Below are positions 35,906 to 45,833 of a DNA stretch of 64,000 nucleotides, piece by piece. Numbering within the stretch: the first letter of the stretch is position 1; each line of letters begins with the position of its first letter. The stretch is taken from positions 1 to 64,000 of the forward strand of contig PKTP01000005.1 of assembly GCA_002869105.1 (NCBI GenBank). Reading direction: 5' to 3'. The notes under the pieces are model-generated. The model searched no databases and was not told where the DNA came from. It worked only from the letters and a program-made list of their open reading frames with translations. The position numbers and the translations under genes are program-made. This stretch comes from Alphaproteobacteria bacterium. Lineage in GTDB: Bacteria > Pseudomonadota > Alphaproteobacteria > UBA7879.

Positions 35906-37831
35906 TTACTTCTTATCGTCATCAACTTCTTCAAATTCAGCGTCAACGACATCGTCATCCTTTTTAGAATCATCAGCCTGACCCGAAGAAGAATCACCCC
36001 CGTCAGCAGACTGTGATTGGCCTGCCTGCTGAACGGCTTGTGCAACTTTTCCAGCCGTTGCTTGTAATTCGGTTGATGCAGATTTCACCGCTTCAAGACC
36101 ATCTCCCTCAAGCGCTTTTTTCAACTTTTCAAGCTTATCTTCAGCCTCTTTTTTAAGAGAGGCATCTATTTTATCTCCATGGTCTTTCAGTTCTTTTTCT
36201 GTTGAATGATAAAGAGTATCAGCTTGGTTACGGGCTTCAACCATTGCTCGGCGTTTTTTATCTGCCTCAGCATTAGCCTCAGCATCCTTCACCATCTTAT
36301 CAATGTCATCCTCATTCAAACCACCTGAGGCTTCAATGCGGATTTGCTGTTCTTTTCCTGTTGTCTTATCTTTTGCCGATACATTAACAATACCATTGGC
36401 ATCAATATCAAACGTGACTTCAATTTGAGGCATCCCTCGCGGCGCGGAGGGGATTTCTTCTAAATTAAACTGGCCTAGAACTTTGTTATCTGCAGCCATT
36501 TCACGCTCACCCTGGAACACACGAATGGTTACAGCGGTTTGATTGTCCTTAGCAGTTGAAAAGACTTGGCTCTTCTTGGTTGGAATGGTTGTGTTTCGCT
36601 CAATAAGTTTTGTGAAGACCCCACCAAGGGTTTCAATCCCCAGAGAGAGTGGCGTAACATCAAGAAGAAGAACGTCTTTCACATCCCCACGAAGCACACC
36701 CCCTTGGATCGCGGCCCCCACAGCAACAACTTCATCAGGGTTTACACCACGATGCGGTTCTTTGTTAAAGAAAGACTTCACTGTTTCAAAAATCTTCGGC
36801 ATCCGCGTTTGACCACCCACAAGAATCACATCATCAATTTCACTAGCAGAGATGCCAGCATCTTCAATGGCTTTCTTACAAGGTTCCAATGTCCGTTGAA
36901 CGAGATCTTCCACCAAGGCTTCGAGTTTTGCGCGCGTGATTTTAACTTGTAAATGCTTAGGTCCAGAAGCATCTGCCGTGATAAATGGCAAGTTTACTTC
37001 TGTTTGCATCGCCGTTGAGAGTTCGATCTTCGCTTTCTCAGCCGCTTCCTTCAAACGCTGCAATGCTAAACGATCGCCACGAAGATCAATCCCCTGCTCT
37101 TTTTTAAATTCATCAGCTAAGAAGTCGATGATTCGTTGGTCAAAGTCTTCACCACCAAGGAATGTATCCCCATTGGTTGCTTTAACTTCAAACACACCAT
37201 CGCCAATCTCAAGAATTGATACATCAAATGTACCGCCCCCAAGATCATAGATCACAATCGTACCATTGCCTTTTTTCTCCAGCCCATAAGCAAGCGCACC
37301 AGCTGTAGGCTCGTTAATAATGCGAAGCACTTCCAAACCAGCGATTTTACCAGCATCTTTGGTTGCTTGACGCTGCGCGTCATCGAAATAAGCTGGTACA
37401 GTAATCACGGCCTGCTCAACTTTTTCTCCTAAGAAATTTTCTGCTGTTTCTTTCATCTTTTGCAAAATGAATGCACTAATTTGACTTGGGCTGTATTTCT
37501 CACCCTGGGCTTCGACCCAAGCATCACCATTCGGTGATTTGACAATCTTGTAAGGCACAAGCTTAATATCTTTTTCTGTAAGTGGGTCATCAAAACGACG
37601 CCCAATCAATCTCTTAACAGCGAAAATTGTATTTTCGGGGTTGGTGATCGCTTGTCGTTTAGCGGGTTGGCCAACCAAACGCTCGCCATCTTTTGTAAAG
37701 GCAACCATAGAAGGGGTTGTACGATGACCCTCGCTGTTTTCGATAACGCGGGGTTTATCACCATCCATAACCGCCACACATGAGTTGGTGGTCCCTAAAT
37801 CAATACCAATTACTTTTCCTTTATTAGCCAT
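35906..37831 (-). CDS. dnaK: Chaperone DnaK (Hsp70)
   Basis: A complete 641-residue Hsp70. ATPase signatures are [13 protein letters not shown] near the N-terminus, [14 protein letters not shown] (about 195-208), and [13 protein letters not shown] (about 337-349). The substrate-binding domain ends in an acidic [10 protein letters not shown] tail. AGGAG precedes the ATG. It is the last gene of hrcA-grpE-dnaK; dnaJ, usually next in alphaproteobacteria, is not here and a terminator follows instead. Confidence 0.98.
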   Translation of the reverse strand: MANKGKVIGIDLGTTNSCVAVMDGDKPRVIENSEGHRTTPSMVAFTKDGERLVGQPAKRQAITNPENTIFAVKRLIGRRFDDPLTEKDIKLVPYKIVKSPNGDAWVEAQGEKYSPSQISAFILQKMKETAENFLGEKVEQAVITVPAYFDDAQRQATKDAGKIAGLEVLRIINEPTAGALAYGLEKKGNGTIVIYDLGGGTFDVSILEIGDGVFEVKATNGDTFLGGEDFDQRIIDFLADEFKKEQGIDLRGDRLALQRLKEAAEKAKIELSTAMQTEVNLPFITADASGPKHLQVKITRAKLEALVEDLVQRTLEPCKKAIEDAGISASEIDDVILVGGQTRMPKIFETVKSFFNKEPHRGVNPDEVVAVGAAIQGGVLRGDVKDVLLLDVTPLSLGIETLGGVFTKLIERNTTIPTKKSQVFSTAKDNQTAVTIRVFQGEREMAADNKVLGQFNLEEIPSAPRGMPQIEVTFDIDANGIVNVSAKDKTTGKEQQIRIEASGGLNEDDIDKMVKDAEANAEADKKRRAMVEARNQADTLYHSTEKELKDHGDKIDASLKKEAEDKLEKLKKALEGDGLEAVKSASTELQATAGKVAQAVQQAGQSQSADGGDSSSGQADDSKKDDDVVDAEFEEVDDDKK

Positions 37832-37852
37832 ACTTTTTATCTCCTGATTTTA

Positions 37853-38428
37853 TTATTTTGCAACTTTAACCATCGCAGGCCTTAAGAGCCTGTCATGAAT
37901 TTTGTAACCTGATTGAAGCACTTCAACGACACTTCCAGATTCAGCACCTTCTGCCTCAACTTCCATAATCGCTTGATGATAATTGTGATCGAAGGGTTTA
38001 TCCAAAGGGTCAATTTTTTCAATGCCATGCTTCTTAAAAGCCTTAGCTAGTTCGTTTTCAGTCATCTTAATGCCTTCAGCCAAGCTTTTGATGAGCGGAT
38101 TATCCTGGTTTTCTTGCGCCGGAATCGCATCCAACGCGCGATTGAAATTATCTGAAACTATCAGCATATCCTTGGCAAAATTCGTTACAGAATATTTAGC
38201 CATGTCACTGATCTCACGCTCCGAGCGCTTTTTATAATTTTCAAACTCAGCCATCGTGCGTAGGAGCTGATCTTTCATCTCCTCAAGCTTTTTTTGGGAA
38301 TCATCACCGTTTGGAGATTCCTCTTGCTGTTGCTTGGAATCATTTTGATTCACTTGCTCCTCACTGTTCTCTGAGGTTTTAGCCTGGTCAGTATCCATCA
38401 TATTATCTGTTTCGCTGTGATCTGTCAT
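37853..38428 (-). CDS. grpE: Nucleotide exchange factor GrpE
   Basis: A 191-residue protein that releases ADP from DnaK. Acidic, Gln-rich N-terminus, a long coiled coil (KKLEEMKDQLLRTMAEFENY followed by KKRSEREI), then the C-terminal beta domain with PFDHNYHQAIMEVEAEG and VVEVLQSGYKIHDRLLRPAMV, the GrpE signature. It lies 21 bases before dnaK and 31 bases after hrcA on the same strand. Confidence 0.96.
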   Translation of the reverse strand: MTDHSETDNMMDTDQAKTSENSEEQVNQNDSKQQQEESPNGDDSQKKLEEMKDQLLRTMAEFENYKKRSEREISDMAKYSVTNFAKDMLIVSDNFNRALDAIPAQENQDNPLIKSLAEGIKMTENELAKAFKKHGIEKIDPLDKPFDHNYHQAIMEVEAEGAESGSVVEVLQSGYKIHDRLLRPAMVKVAK

Positions 38429-38459
38429 AGTCTCTCATATTATTGTGAATTACTCTTTC

Positions 38460-39512
38460 CTATCTAGTATTATAACGCTTAGAAATCAAGCGCCCAATGA
38501 TTTTTGCTGTATAATCCACCATTGGAATTACCCGTGCATAATTCAGCCGTGTTGGTCCCACAACCCCCAACGATCCAAAAACGCGCCCGGATGCATCTAA
38601 GTAAGGCGAAACAATCATCGAGCAGCCGGTGTCCTCGAAAAGCTGGTTTTCTGACCCAATAAAAATTTGAACTCCTTCTCCACTCATAGAGGCATCCAAT
38701 AAACTTGAAATATCAGTCCTGCGCTCAAATATTTCAAAAAGGCGCTTGATATTATCAAGCTGAGTCTGATCTGCAACATTGTTGAGCAAGTGGCTATGGC
38801 CAGAAAGTATCAGTGTTGGCTTATCATACGTCTCTACCCACTTAGCCAATCCTTTCTCAACTAAATCATGCAGAACGGTATCAAGTTCCTTGCGAATATG
38901 CACCACATCTGTTGAAAGGACTTTTTGAATTTCCGACAAAGTGCGGCCAACATAATGAGCATTTAAGAAATTAGAGGCTTCAACAAGCTTTGCTGGAGGA
39001 AAACCAGCAGGCAAGTTTAGCAGTCTATTTTCGATATCACCCTGATCAGACACCAAAACTGCCAACACTCGATTGACGTCCAAATAGACAAATTCAACAT
39101 GCTTTAATATCGCGTCTTGTTTTGGCGCCATCACTAATCCAGCACATCCAGAGAGACCCGAAAGCGTTCGACATGCCTGATCGAGCATAGCCTCAACATC
39201 TAAGTTGCTCGAGCCACACATCTCCTCGATAGAGCGCTTTTCTTTTGCCGCTAAATCCCCTACCTCCAGCATGCCATGCACAAAAAAACGAAGCCCTTTT
39301 TCAGTTGGCAACCGCCCCGCAGATACATGAGGCGCATACAGCAAGCCAACCTCTTCAAGGTTGGCCATAATGTTACGAATGGTAGCTGAAGAAAGATTCA
39401 TGCCGAGACGCTCTGAGAGAACCTTTGATCCTATCGGCTCACCGGTATCTAGATATGCATCGACAACGCTTTTGAATATTTCTAGCGAACGATTATTAAG
39501 AATCAGTTCCAT
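38460..39512 (-). CDS. hrcA: Heat-inducible repressor HrcA
   Basis: A 350-residue repressor. The N-terminal winged helix includes YLDTGEPIGSKVLSERLGMN and SATIRNIMANLEEVGLL, then APHVSAGRLPTEKGLRFFV, all typical of HrcA. The C-terminal GAF-like domain carries CSMIVSPY and GSLGVVGPTRLNYARVIPMV. HrcA normally represses heat-shock operons through the CIRCE inverted repeat, but I could not find a CIRCE-like repeat in the 70 bases upstream. Divergent from rph, the standard alphaproteobacterial context. Confidence 0.96.
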   Translation of the reverse strand: MELILNNRSLEIFKSVVDAYLDTGEPIGSKVLSERLGMNLSSATIRNIMANLEEVGLLYAPHVSAGRLPTEKGLRFFVHGMLEVGDLAAKEKRSIEEMCGSSNLDVEAMLDQACRTLSGLSGCAGLVMAPKQDAILKHVEFVYLDVNRVLAVLVSDQGDIENRLLNLPAGFPPAKLVEASNFLNAHYVGRTLSEIQKVLSTDVVHIRKELDTVLHDLVEKGLAKWVETYDKPTLILSGHSHLLNNVADQTQLDNIKRLFEIFERRTDISSLLDASMSGEGVQIFIGSENQLFEDTGCSMIVSPYLDASGRVFGSLGVVGPTRLNYARVIPMVDYTAKIIGRLISKRYNTR

Positions 39513-39626
39513 TGCCAGATTAAAGTGCCTATTAAATGTTTGTTTTTATGAAATACATCCATGCTTGATATTACTCTATAAGTAATGATATATCAAGCTA
39601 TCACAACAATGAAGCATCTCTCAATC

Positions 39627-40349
39627 ATGCGCTCTAATCGTTCTCCTAATCAACTCCGATCCATTTCCCTCATTCCAAATTACTCTCTTCATGCCGAAGG
39701 ATCCTGCCTTATAAAATTTGGCAACACCCACGTACTATGCACAGCTAGTATTGAAGAAAAAGTCCCCCCCTTTTTAAGGGGCCAAGGCATAGGATGGGTA
39801 ACCGCTGAGTATGGCATGCTTCCCCGCGCCACCCATAGCCGTGTCGATCGTGAAGCCGTCAAGGGCAAACAAGTCGGTCGAACGCAAGAGATTCAACGCC
39901 TCATTGGCCGCTCTTTGCGCGCCATCGTTGATCAAAAAGCACTGGGAGAACGCACCCTAAAAATTGATTGTGATGTTCTTCAAGCCGATGGCGGAACGAG
40001 AACAGCAGCCATTACAGGTGCTTACATTGCATTGAATCTAGCGTGTCAAAAGCTTGTTGCTGAAAAGAAAATCCCAGCCCTACCCTTAAAGGATAGCATT
40101 TCTGCTATATCTTGTGGGATCGTTCAGGGAACCCCCCTTCTTGATCTTGATTATGAAGAAGATTCAAACGCTGAAACAGATGCTAATTTCATCATTACGG
40201 GTCAGGGTAAACTTGTTGAGATTCAAGCCACTGCTGAGAAAGATGCCTTTACACCAGAGGAATTCAATCAACTGCTTAAGCTTGCTCAAGATGGCACAAA
40301 AAAACTAGCACTTAAGCAAACTGATCTTTTGCTCAAGACTAGCATGTAA
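39627..40349 (+). CDS. rph: Ribonuclease PH
   Basis: About 240 residues from the ATG at 39627, which gives the normal RNase PH start ([20 protein letters not shown]). Hallmarks are [37 protein letters not shown], and [20 protein letters not shown]. It trims tRNA 3' ends phosphorolytically in the cytosol. Earlier in-frame ATGs (39585, 39609) would add residues not seen in the family. Followed after 7 bases by hemW; rdgB, commonly between them, is absent. Confidence 0.95.
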   Translation: MRSNRSPNQLRSISLIPNYSLHAEGSCLIKFGNTHVLCTASIEEKVPPFLRGQGIGWVTAEYGMLPRATHSRVDREAVKGKQVGRTQEIQRLIGRSLRAIVDQKALGERTLKIDCDVLQADGGTRTAAITGAYIALNLACQKLVAEKKIPALPLKDSISAISCGIVQGTPLLDLDYEEDSNAETDANFIITGQGKLVEIQATAEKDAFTPEEFNQLLKLAQDGTKKLALKQTDLLLKTSM

Positions 40350-40356
40350 CGCCTCC

Positions 40357-41520
40357 GTGCCAACCACTCAAAAGCCTCTTGCCATTTACATTCATTGGCC
40401 ATTTTGTGTCTCTAAATGTCCTTATTGTGATTTTAACAGCCATGTCCGTGAGCAAATAGATCCTCAGTCCTGGTCACAGGCTTATTACACCGATCTCAGA
40501 AACCAAAGTCAATTTGCAACCAATCATCAGGTTCAAAGCATCTTTTTTGGCGGGGGGACACCGTCTCTCATGCCGCCTTCAATCATCGAAGAGGTTGTTA
40601 CCCATATTCATAAAATTTGGCCTGTCGCCTCCACCGTTGAAATCACGATGGAAGCTAATCCACACTCTTCTGAAATCAATAAATTCCAAAGCTTTCAAGC
40701 GGCTGGTATTAATCGCATTTCGTTGGGCATTCAATCCCTTATACCTGAAACACTTAAATTTCTTGGCCGAGCTCATTCCAAACAAGAAGCTCTTAAAGCC
40801 ATTGAAATGGCACAAAAAATATTTGAAACACATTCCTTAGATTTTATCTACGCCCATCCAAAACATACGCCCGAGGAGTGGCAAAAAGAATTAAAGGAGT
40901 TGCTATCTTTTCAACCGCCTCACTTATCGCTGTATCAGCTGACCATTGAACCTCAAACACCTTTTCAATCGTATGAACGGCTTGGAAAGTTCAAAATGCC
41001 AGGCTCGCTAGCCTCTGAGAAATTTTTTGATGAAACCATTGATACACTTAAATCAACTGGATACGAACAGTATGAAGTGTCAAATTTTTCTAAACCCAAC
41101 AAGGCTTGTCAGCATAACATGGCTTATTGGCGTTCAGAAGACTACCTCGGCATCGGGCCAGGCGCTCATGGCCGATACACAAAAAATAATTTCAAAGTAG
41201 CTACCAGAGCACATCGCTCACCAGAAAAATGGTTAGAACTTATAAAATCCAAGGGATGCGCCCTCACCCACCAAGATCAACTAACCCGAGAAGAACTACT
41301 CGAAGAAATGTTGCTAATGGGATTGCGCTTAACTTCTGGCATTTCAACCGCAAAACTCAATCAGGTAATAGCATGCGACTTTTGGGAATACGTTGGCCCC
41401 CCAAAAAAGACGCATCTCTATAGCGAAGGTCTCCTAGAAAAAACGGATGGCTTTTTAAAAACAACAGCACTTGGACTAAAAAAACTGAATACTGTTTTAA
41501 GCTACCTTCTTATCCGTTAA
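40357..41520 (+). CDS. hemW: Heme chaperone HemW (radical SAM)
   Basis: A 387-residue radical-SAM protein. It has IYIHWPFCVSKCPYCDFNSH with the CxxxCxxC cluster ligands, FFGGGTPSLMP, EANPHS, GINRISLGIQSL, and QYEVSNFSKPNKACQHNMAYW, all typical of HemW (the HemN-like family). HemW binds heme and delivers it to respiratory proteins rather than acting as coproporphyrinogen oxidase. The start is GTG (40357), 7 bases after rph. It ends in a 4-base overlap with the convergent membrane-protein gene. Confidence 0.92.
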   Translation: MPTTQKPLAIYIHWPFCVSKCPYCDFNSHVREQIDPQSWSQAYYTDLRNQSQFATNHQVQSIFFGGGTPSLMPPSIIEEVVTHIHKIWPVASTVEITMEANPHSSEINKFQSFQAAGINRISLGIQSLIPETLKFLGRAHSKQEALKAIEMAQKIFETHSLDFIYAHPKHTPEEWQKELKELLSFQPPHLSLYQLTIEPQTPFQSYERLGKFKMPGSLASEKFFDETIDTLKSTGYEQYEVSNFSKPNKACQHNMAYWRSEDYLGIGPGAHGRYTKNNFKVATRAHRSPEKWLELIKSKGCALTHQDQLTREELLEEMLLMGLRLTSGISTAKLNQVIACDFWEYVGPPKKTHLYSEGLLEKTDGFLKTTALGLKKLNTVLSYLLIR

Positions 41521-42554
41521 TCTTCAGAACAAACATGAAGATATACCCGCGCAAGACAGGAGGTTAAGAGATAATAGCCAATACATATGAATAAATTCAT
41601 AATCATACCAATAATGCCACCTTCAAAATTAAAGCGCTGATCTTCTGGTATTTCTTTTGGCGTTATTTTCGCCATTAAGATTTGATTTGCCGTTAAATGG
41701 CTATATGTCTTTAACGGGTCCTCTAAAGGGTTAATAGAAGCTTCTTTGTGATAAAAAGCTGGAGTTCTCGCGTCATACTTAAATTGCTCAGGCGCGTGAT
41801 ATCCAAGCGCAGGGGTAGTAATCAAATGTGCAATAAAAGCAATCAGACTCATAATGAAAGCAACCGAAAGGAAGACCTTGGCCAAATACCAAACCCTTCC
41901 CTGGCTCAGGCTCCATGACCGTTCAATAGTTGACCGGTCTCCAAAACAACCAGCGATGACTGAAAGCACAAGCCGGAGATAATAATAATAAAAAATCAAT
42001 GCGAACAATAACGCCACCACTAAGAATGGCCATTGCTGTTGATCAAAAAGTAACTCAACGACATCTAAAATTGGCTTAAACCCATAAAAAAAGATCTTCG
42101 CGGCCAAGGAATTAAAATCTAAAAAAGAAAACAACAGAAAGTCGATGGCCTTGCTCACATTATGGCATAGCAAAGTTCCATAAAAAGGGCTTTCATACTG
42201 AGATACACACGAAACAATCAAAAAAATGAGCGGTATTAAAAACAATGCAAACAGCACTAGAGTCAACGCAGAAAATTTTAACGTTGGCATCAGCCCTTTT
42301 CTAAACATTTCTGATATTCCTATGTCCTTATTGGGCCTACCTTCCATAGACTTGCACACAAAAACCGTAAATATTAAACTCCAAGTAATTACAAACAAAA
42401 ATTCAAAACCCAATCCATATGGGACGAGTTGACTGACGTTCAAAGATCGGAATGCACTGAAAAGAAACGCTAGCAGAAAAAACCACAAAAAGTTTTTTCT
42501 AAGGCTTAAAAAAGAATCGGCGATTAAATTTTTTATTTTAGGAAGAGTTTTCAT
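41517..42554 (-). CDS. Polytopic membrane protein of unknown function
   Basis: A 345-residue protein with about six to seven hydrophobic segments, including FLWFFLLAFLFSAF, GFEFLFVITWSLIFTVFVC, SALTLVLFALFLIPLIFLIV, WPFLVVALLFALIFYYYY, and a C-terminal IGMIMNLFICIGYYLLTSCL. A long polar loop (about residues 245-305) precedes the last segment. I recognise no family; no functional context is given by its convergent neighbour hemW or the divergent symporter. Confidence 0.7.
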   Translation of the reverse strand: MKTLPKIKNLIADSFLSLRKNFLWFFLLAFLFSAFRSLNVSQLVPYGLGFEFLFVITWSLIFTVFVCKSMEGRPNKDIGISEMFRKGLMPTLKFSALTLVLFALFLIPLIFLIVSCVSQYESPFYGTLLCHNVSKAIDFLLFSFLDFNSLAAKIFFYGFKPILDVVELLFDQQQWPFLVVALLFALIFYYYYLRLVLSVIAGCFGDRSTIERSWSLSQGRVWYLAKVFLSVAFIMSLIAFIAHLITTPALGYHAPEQFKYDARTPAFYHKEASINPLEDPLKTYSHLTANQILMAKITPKEIPEDQRFNFEGGIIGMIMNLFICIGYYLLTSCLARVYLHVCSED

Positions 42555-42652
42555 AATATTCCAGCCCTACAATTATTGCAAATTTCAATTTATCAAAGAA
42601 ACTCATACAAAACAAGTTGCACTAAGATTTACAGAACTCTATAACTAACGTC

Positions 42653-43873
42653 ATGGCAAAAATAAAAAGAGTGCTCTCAAAAGAATCACCGTTGCGCCAA
42701 TACTGGATGCTTGTAAGCCTTGCCTTAATTGTTCTGGGCACGTTCTTTTTTTGGCATCATCTCTCAATAGAAGTTAAAAGCGTTTTGTATACGGTAAGTA
42801 CCGTTTTGAAAAACATCCTTATCTTTCTTCTTCCCTTTCTGGTTCTGCCTTATATATTTAACAGTTTATCTGATTTAAAAGATCAAGGAGCCTTGCTAAT
42901 CATCTTGATCCTCTTTGGTGTTGCTATTTCAACATTTGCAGCGATTATTTATGGCTATGGCGTTGTGCAGCTCATTACGTCTTATATCACGATCAAGCCC
43001 TATACCATCGCTCTTGATCAGGAGCAGATATTTTCATACATCAATTTATCACTTCCTTCGATTCCCGTTGAATTATCCCTGGTCCTTGGAGCCATTGCAG
43101 GGATCATCCAAAGCCATCGCCCCAGCCAAAAAGTTGCCAAATTTTTCGCAAAGTATCAGTACGCCAGCGACTTCTTTTTTGCCAAACTTTTTACCCCGAT
43201 TCTGCCTCTCTATATCCTTGGGTTCCTGATGAAAATTGCCCATGATGGTGATTTTGGCGCGCTCTTCCATTCGTTTAAAGGTCTCTTCCTTTGTATGATT
43301 GCCGCCCAAATTATTTATATTTTTGGCTATTTCCTGATCGGAAGCGCTGGGTTTATCAATCGTGCTCTACGAGCGTTTAAAAATGCCATGCCGGCTTTTA
43401 TCACCGGGTTTTCATCGATCTCAAGCATGGTTACTCTGCCTGTCACACTCCAGGTTGCTTACGAAAATACTAAAAATTTTAAGATTGCTGATTTAACCAT
43501 TCCAACAACTGTTAATTGCCATGCTGTTGGGGATGCCATTGGTCTGACAATTCTCTCTTTATGCATCTACTATTTTACAAATGGCTCCCTCCCTGACTTT
43601 AGCACTTTTGTTGTTTTTGCTGGCATCCTCACCCTCGCTCAATTTGGTGCTGTTTCTGTTGCTGGCGGCAGTGTTATTATTATTGTGCCTTACCTGCAAA
43701 AAACTTTTGGCTTCACGCCTGAAATGATCGGACTTATCACAGCGATTTCAGTATTTATCGAACCCTGGGGCACTGGCTGTAATATTTTGGGAAACAGTGG
43801 TTACGTCATCATTGTGGAACGCCTGAATCGACTTGTGAAAAAAGTTTTAAAAAAGAAAGCTAAAAAAACCTAA
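42653..43873 (+). CDS. Dicarboxylate/amino acid:cation symporter (DAACS family)
   Basis: A 406-residue transporter of the GltP/DctA type, with an elevator mechanism driven by Na+ or H+. Hairpin 1 carries the Ser-rich FITGFSSISSMVTLPVTL, TM7 has PTTVNCHAVGDAIGLTI in place of the usual NMDGT stretch, and hairpin 2 is SVAGGSVIIIVPYL. The C-terminus (WGTGCNILGNSGYVIIVERL) is basic at the end. The variant TM7 motif suggests non-standard substrate or ion specificity, so I give no substrate. Uptake of host amino or dicarboxylic acids is a likely role. Confidence 0.88.
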   Translation: MAKIKRVLSKESPLRQYWMLVSLALIVLGTFFFWHHLSIEVKSVLYTVSTVLKNILIFLLPFLVLPYIFNSLSDLKDQGALLIILILFGVAISTFAAIIYGYGVVQLITSYITIKPYTIALDQEQIFSYINLSLPSIPVELSLVLGAIAGIIQSHRPSQKVAKFFAKYQYASDFFFAKLFTPILPLYILGFLMKIAHDGDFGALFHSFKGLFLCMIAAQIIYIFGYFLIGSAGFINRALRAFKNAMPAFITGFSSISSMVTLPVTLQVAYENTKNFKIADLTIPTTVNCHAVGDAIGLTILSLCIYYFTNGSLPDFSTFVVFAGILTLAQFGAVSVAGGSVIIIVPYLQKTFGFTPEMIGLITAISVFIEPWGTGCNILGNSGYVIIVERLNRLVKKVLKKKAKKT

Positions 43874-44988
43874 CTTTCTTTGAATCTCTCTAAAACCGTC
43901 CTCTTGAATGCCTTTGGCTCGCGTTTTTCCGATTTGTTAATCAATTTAAAATCATCATGAAATCCGCGCTCAGATACTAAACTATCAACTTTTTTCATCA
44001 TTGACCAAAAATATACTTTCTTAGTTTCAAGCGTAATTTCCTCATTTTTACCTAATATTTTTTTCAAATATATCGTTGGCTCTGGTAAAGCTTTATATTC
44101 ATTATATGTAATACCAAATCGATCTTTTTCATCTAAAGTAGATAAGTCTTTAACCGCTTGCATGAACAAGTAAATGATGGATCCAACCCTAAATTTAGCA
44201 TGGTCTATCTTTGTAGGAACTCTGTTGTAAAACTTTTGCATAAGGGACTCTTTTAACGACTCATCTGCCACGACCCGATAAATTGTTGCGGCCAATTCAA
44301 AAGGAGCATTAGAAATATAGAACTCTTCCCAAGAGATAATATAAGCTCTCTCTTTACCAACGAGAATATTGCCAAAATGCAAATCATTATGGGCGAGCAT
44401 TGGTGAAAAATCTTGAAACAGTTCATAACTGTCTAAAACTTTAGATAATATTTTTTCAAGGGCTTTTTTTATTTTTTTAGGACATTTATCTAAGTTCCAG
44501 GATTGAAAAATTTTAATAACATTCCTAAACGACTGATCGTTTGAGTTAATATTTATTTGATTAAGTTTGGAAAGATATTGGGACATATCATTAACGACTC
44601 TCCCTGGGTAATCAGGAGTCTGACCTTTAAGGGGAGTTAGGTAATCTGTCAGCAAAAATCTATGAGCCAAGTCATAAAAATATATTTTAGGACCTATATT
44701 AAGTGTAGAAGAGATTTCTGTCGCAACAAACTCTGACTGAACTTGAATCTTCGTCCTTTTGGTGCTGATCGTTCTAAGTACATAGTTTTTTCCATTGACT
44801 GCAATAATTTTCAAACTTGCGCCAGACCCGCCTGCAGAGAGATCACCGATCAATTTATACTCAGGGGTTCCAAAGGCTTTATTTAAATGCTGTTTAAGGA
44901 CTTTCTCGACTTACGGACTTAAACTTAAATCTTTGCCAATGGCGAACGAAAAGCTAGCGACTAAAAAAAATAAACTCAAAAATTTCAT
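43870..44988 (-). pseudogene. Signal-peptide protein with choline/aminoglycoside-kinase fold, cut by an in-frame TAA
   Basis: The intact reading starts at an ATG (44988) with GGGAG upstream: MKFLSLFFLVASFSFAIG, a signal peptide, then KDLSLSP and a TAA at 44913-44911. The frame continues without shift as VEKVLKQHLNKAFGTPEYKL into a 327-residue kinase-like part: GGSGASLKIIAVNGKNYVLR (nucleotide loop and Lys) and MLAHNDLHFGNILV (Brenner-type catalytic loop of choline kinase/APH). The following metal-binding site reads IISWEEF where the family has I-D-W/F-E, so the key Asp is Ser. An exported APH-like kinase would be unusual. A TTG after the stop could start a cytosolic form, but it has no SD. 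Confidence 0.75.
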
Positions 44989-45186
44989 ATGATATCTCCC
45001 TGATGTTTTCTATTTTAAACAAAAAACATCTTTGCAAGCCAGAAAATATTAAACAATGTCGGAATCCCATAGTTTCCTCTTGCCATTTTTAAGGCGAGGC
45101 TTTATACAAGTGACAAAGTAGCTGGCTCTCATGGACTGCCTCGTTGCTTGAAATATGATTATAAACTTTAAATTTAAGAGGAAAAA

Positions 45187-45387
45187 ATGTCCAAACTCAA
45201 AACTAAAGGCGGCGTTAAAAAACGCTTCCGTTTCACTGCATCTGGCAGAATCAAGTGTGGCCAAGCCGGAAAGCGCCACAACATGCGCAAACGATCAAAC
45301 AGTATGCTTCGTAAAGCGCGTGGAACAACCATCATGAAAAAGTGCGACGCAAATATCGTCAAAAAATACGCACCATACAATCGATAA
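45187..45387 (+). CDS. rpmI: Ribosomal protein bL35
   Basis: A 66-residue basic protein: MSKLKTKGGVKKRFRFTASG, GKRHNMRKRSNSMLRKARGT, the classic L35 pattern. AAGAGG precedes the ATG. It is followed after 12 bases by rplT. The usual upstream infC is missing here; about 200 bases of unassigned DNA separate it from the broken kinase-like gene. Confidence 0.97.
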   Translation: MSKLKTKGGVKKRFRFTASGRIKCGQAGKRHNMRKRSNSMLRKARGTTIMKKCDANIVKKYAPYNR

Positions 45388-45399
45388 AAGGAGAGTATC

Positions 45400-45756
45400 A
45401 TGGCCAGAGTTAAACGCGGTGTCACAACACACGCTCGTCATAAAAAAATTATCAAACAAGCCAAAGGGTCAAGAGGCCGTGCTAAAAATTGTTTTAGAAT
45501 CGCCATTCAGCGCGTTGAAAAAAACTTGCAGTATGCCTACAGAGACCGTCGTAATCGTAAAAGACAATTCCGGGCGTTATGGATTCAAAGAATCAACGCA
45601 GCAGCCCGTCTACATGGTTTGAGCTATTCAAGGCTGATCAATGGCATGCTGAAGGCAAACATTGAAATGGATCGCAAGGTTTTAGCAGATATGGCTGTTG
45701 AGGCTCCCCAATCTTTTGCCGCTGTTGTAAAAAAAGCCCAAGAAGCCTTAAAATAA
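45400..45756 (+). CDS. rplT: Ribosomal protein bL20
   Basis: A 118-residue 23S-binding assembly protein: [41 protein letters not shown] (in part), and [28 protein letters not shown] lies before the ATG. It forms a unit with rpmI, ended or attenuated by the hairpin at 45782. Confidence 0.98.
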   Translation: MARVKRGVTTHARHKKIIKQAKGSRGRAKNCFRIAIQRVEKNLQYAYRDRRNRKRQFRALWIQRINAAARLHGLSYSRLINGMLKANIEMDRKVLADMAVEAPQSFAAVVKKAQEALK

Positions 45757-45781
45757 ACATCAACACTTTTATATAAATTTG

Positions 45782-45819
45782 ATAAGGTTTCAGGACGTAA
45801 CTTGAAACCTTATTTTTTT
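45782..45819 (+). terminator. Strong Rho-independent terminator / possible pheST attenuator
   Basis: A perfect 11-bp stem ATAAGGTTTCA (45782-45792) and TGAAACCTTAT (45803-45813), 10-base loop, then a T-run (45813-45819). It lies only 14 bases before pheS and so either ends the rpmI-rplT unit or attenuates pheST. No Phe-rich leader peptide or T-box is evident. Confidence 0.85.
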
Positions 45820-45833
45820 AAAGAAACCATGCT

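Noticed and set aside
39513-39626. CIRCE operator upstream of hrcA
   Set aside because: No TTAGCACTC-N9-GAGTGCTAA-like inverted repeat could be found between hrcA and rph.
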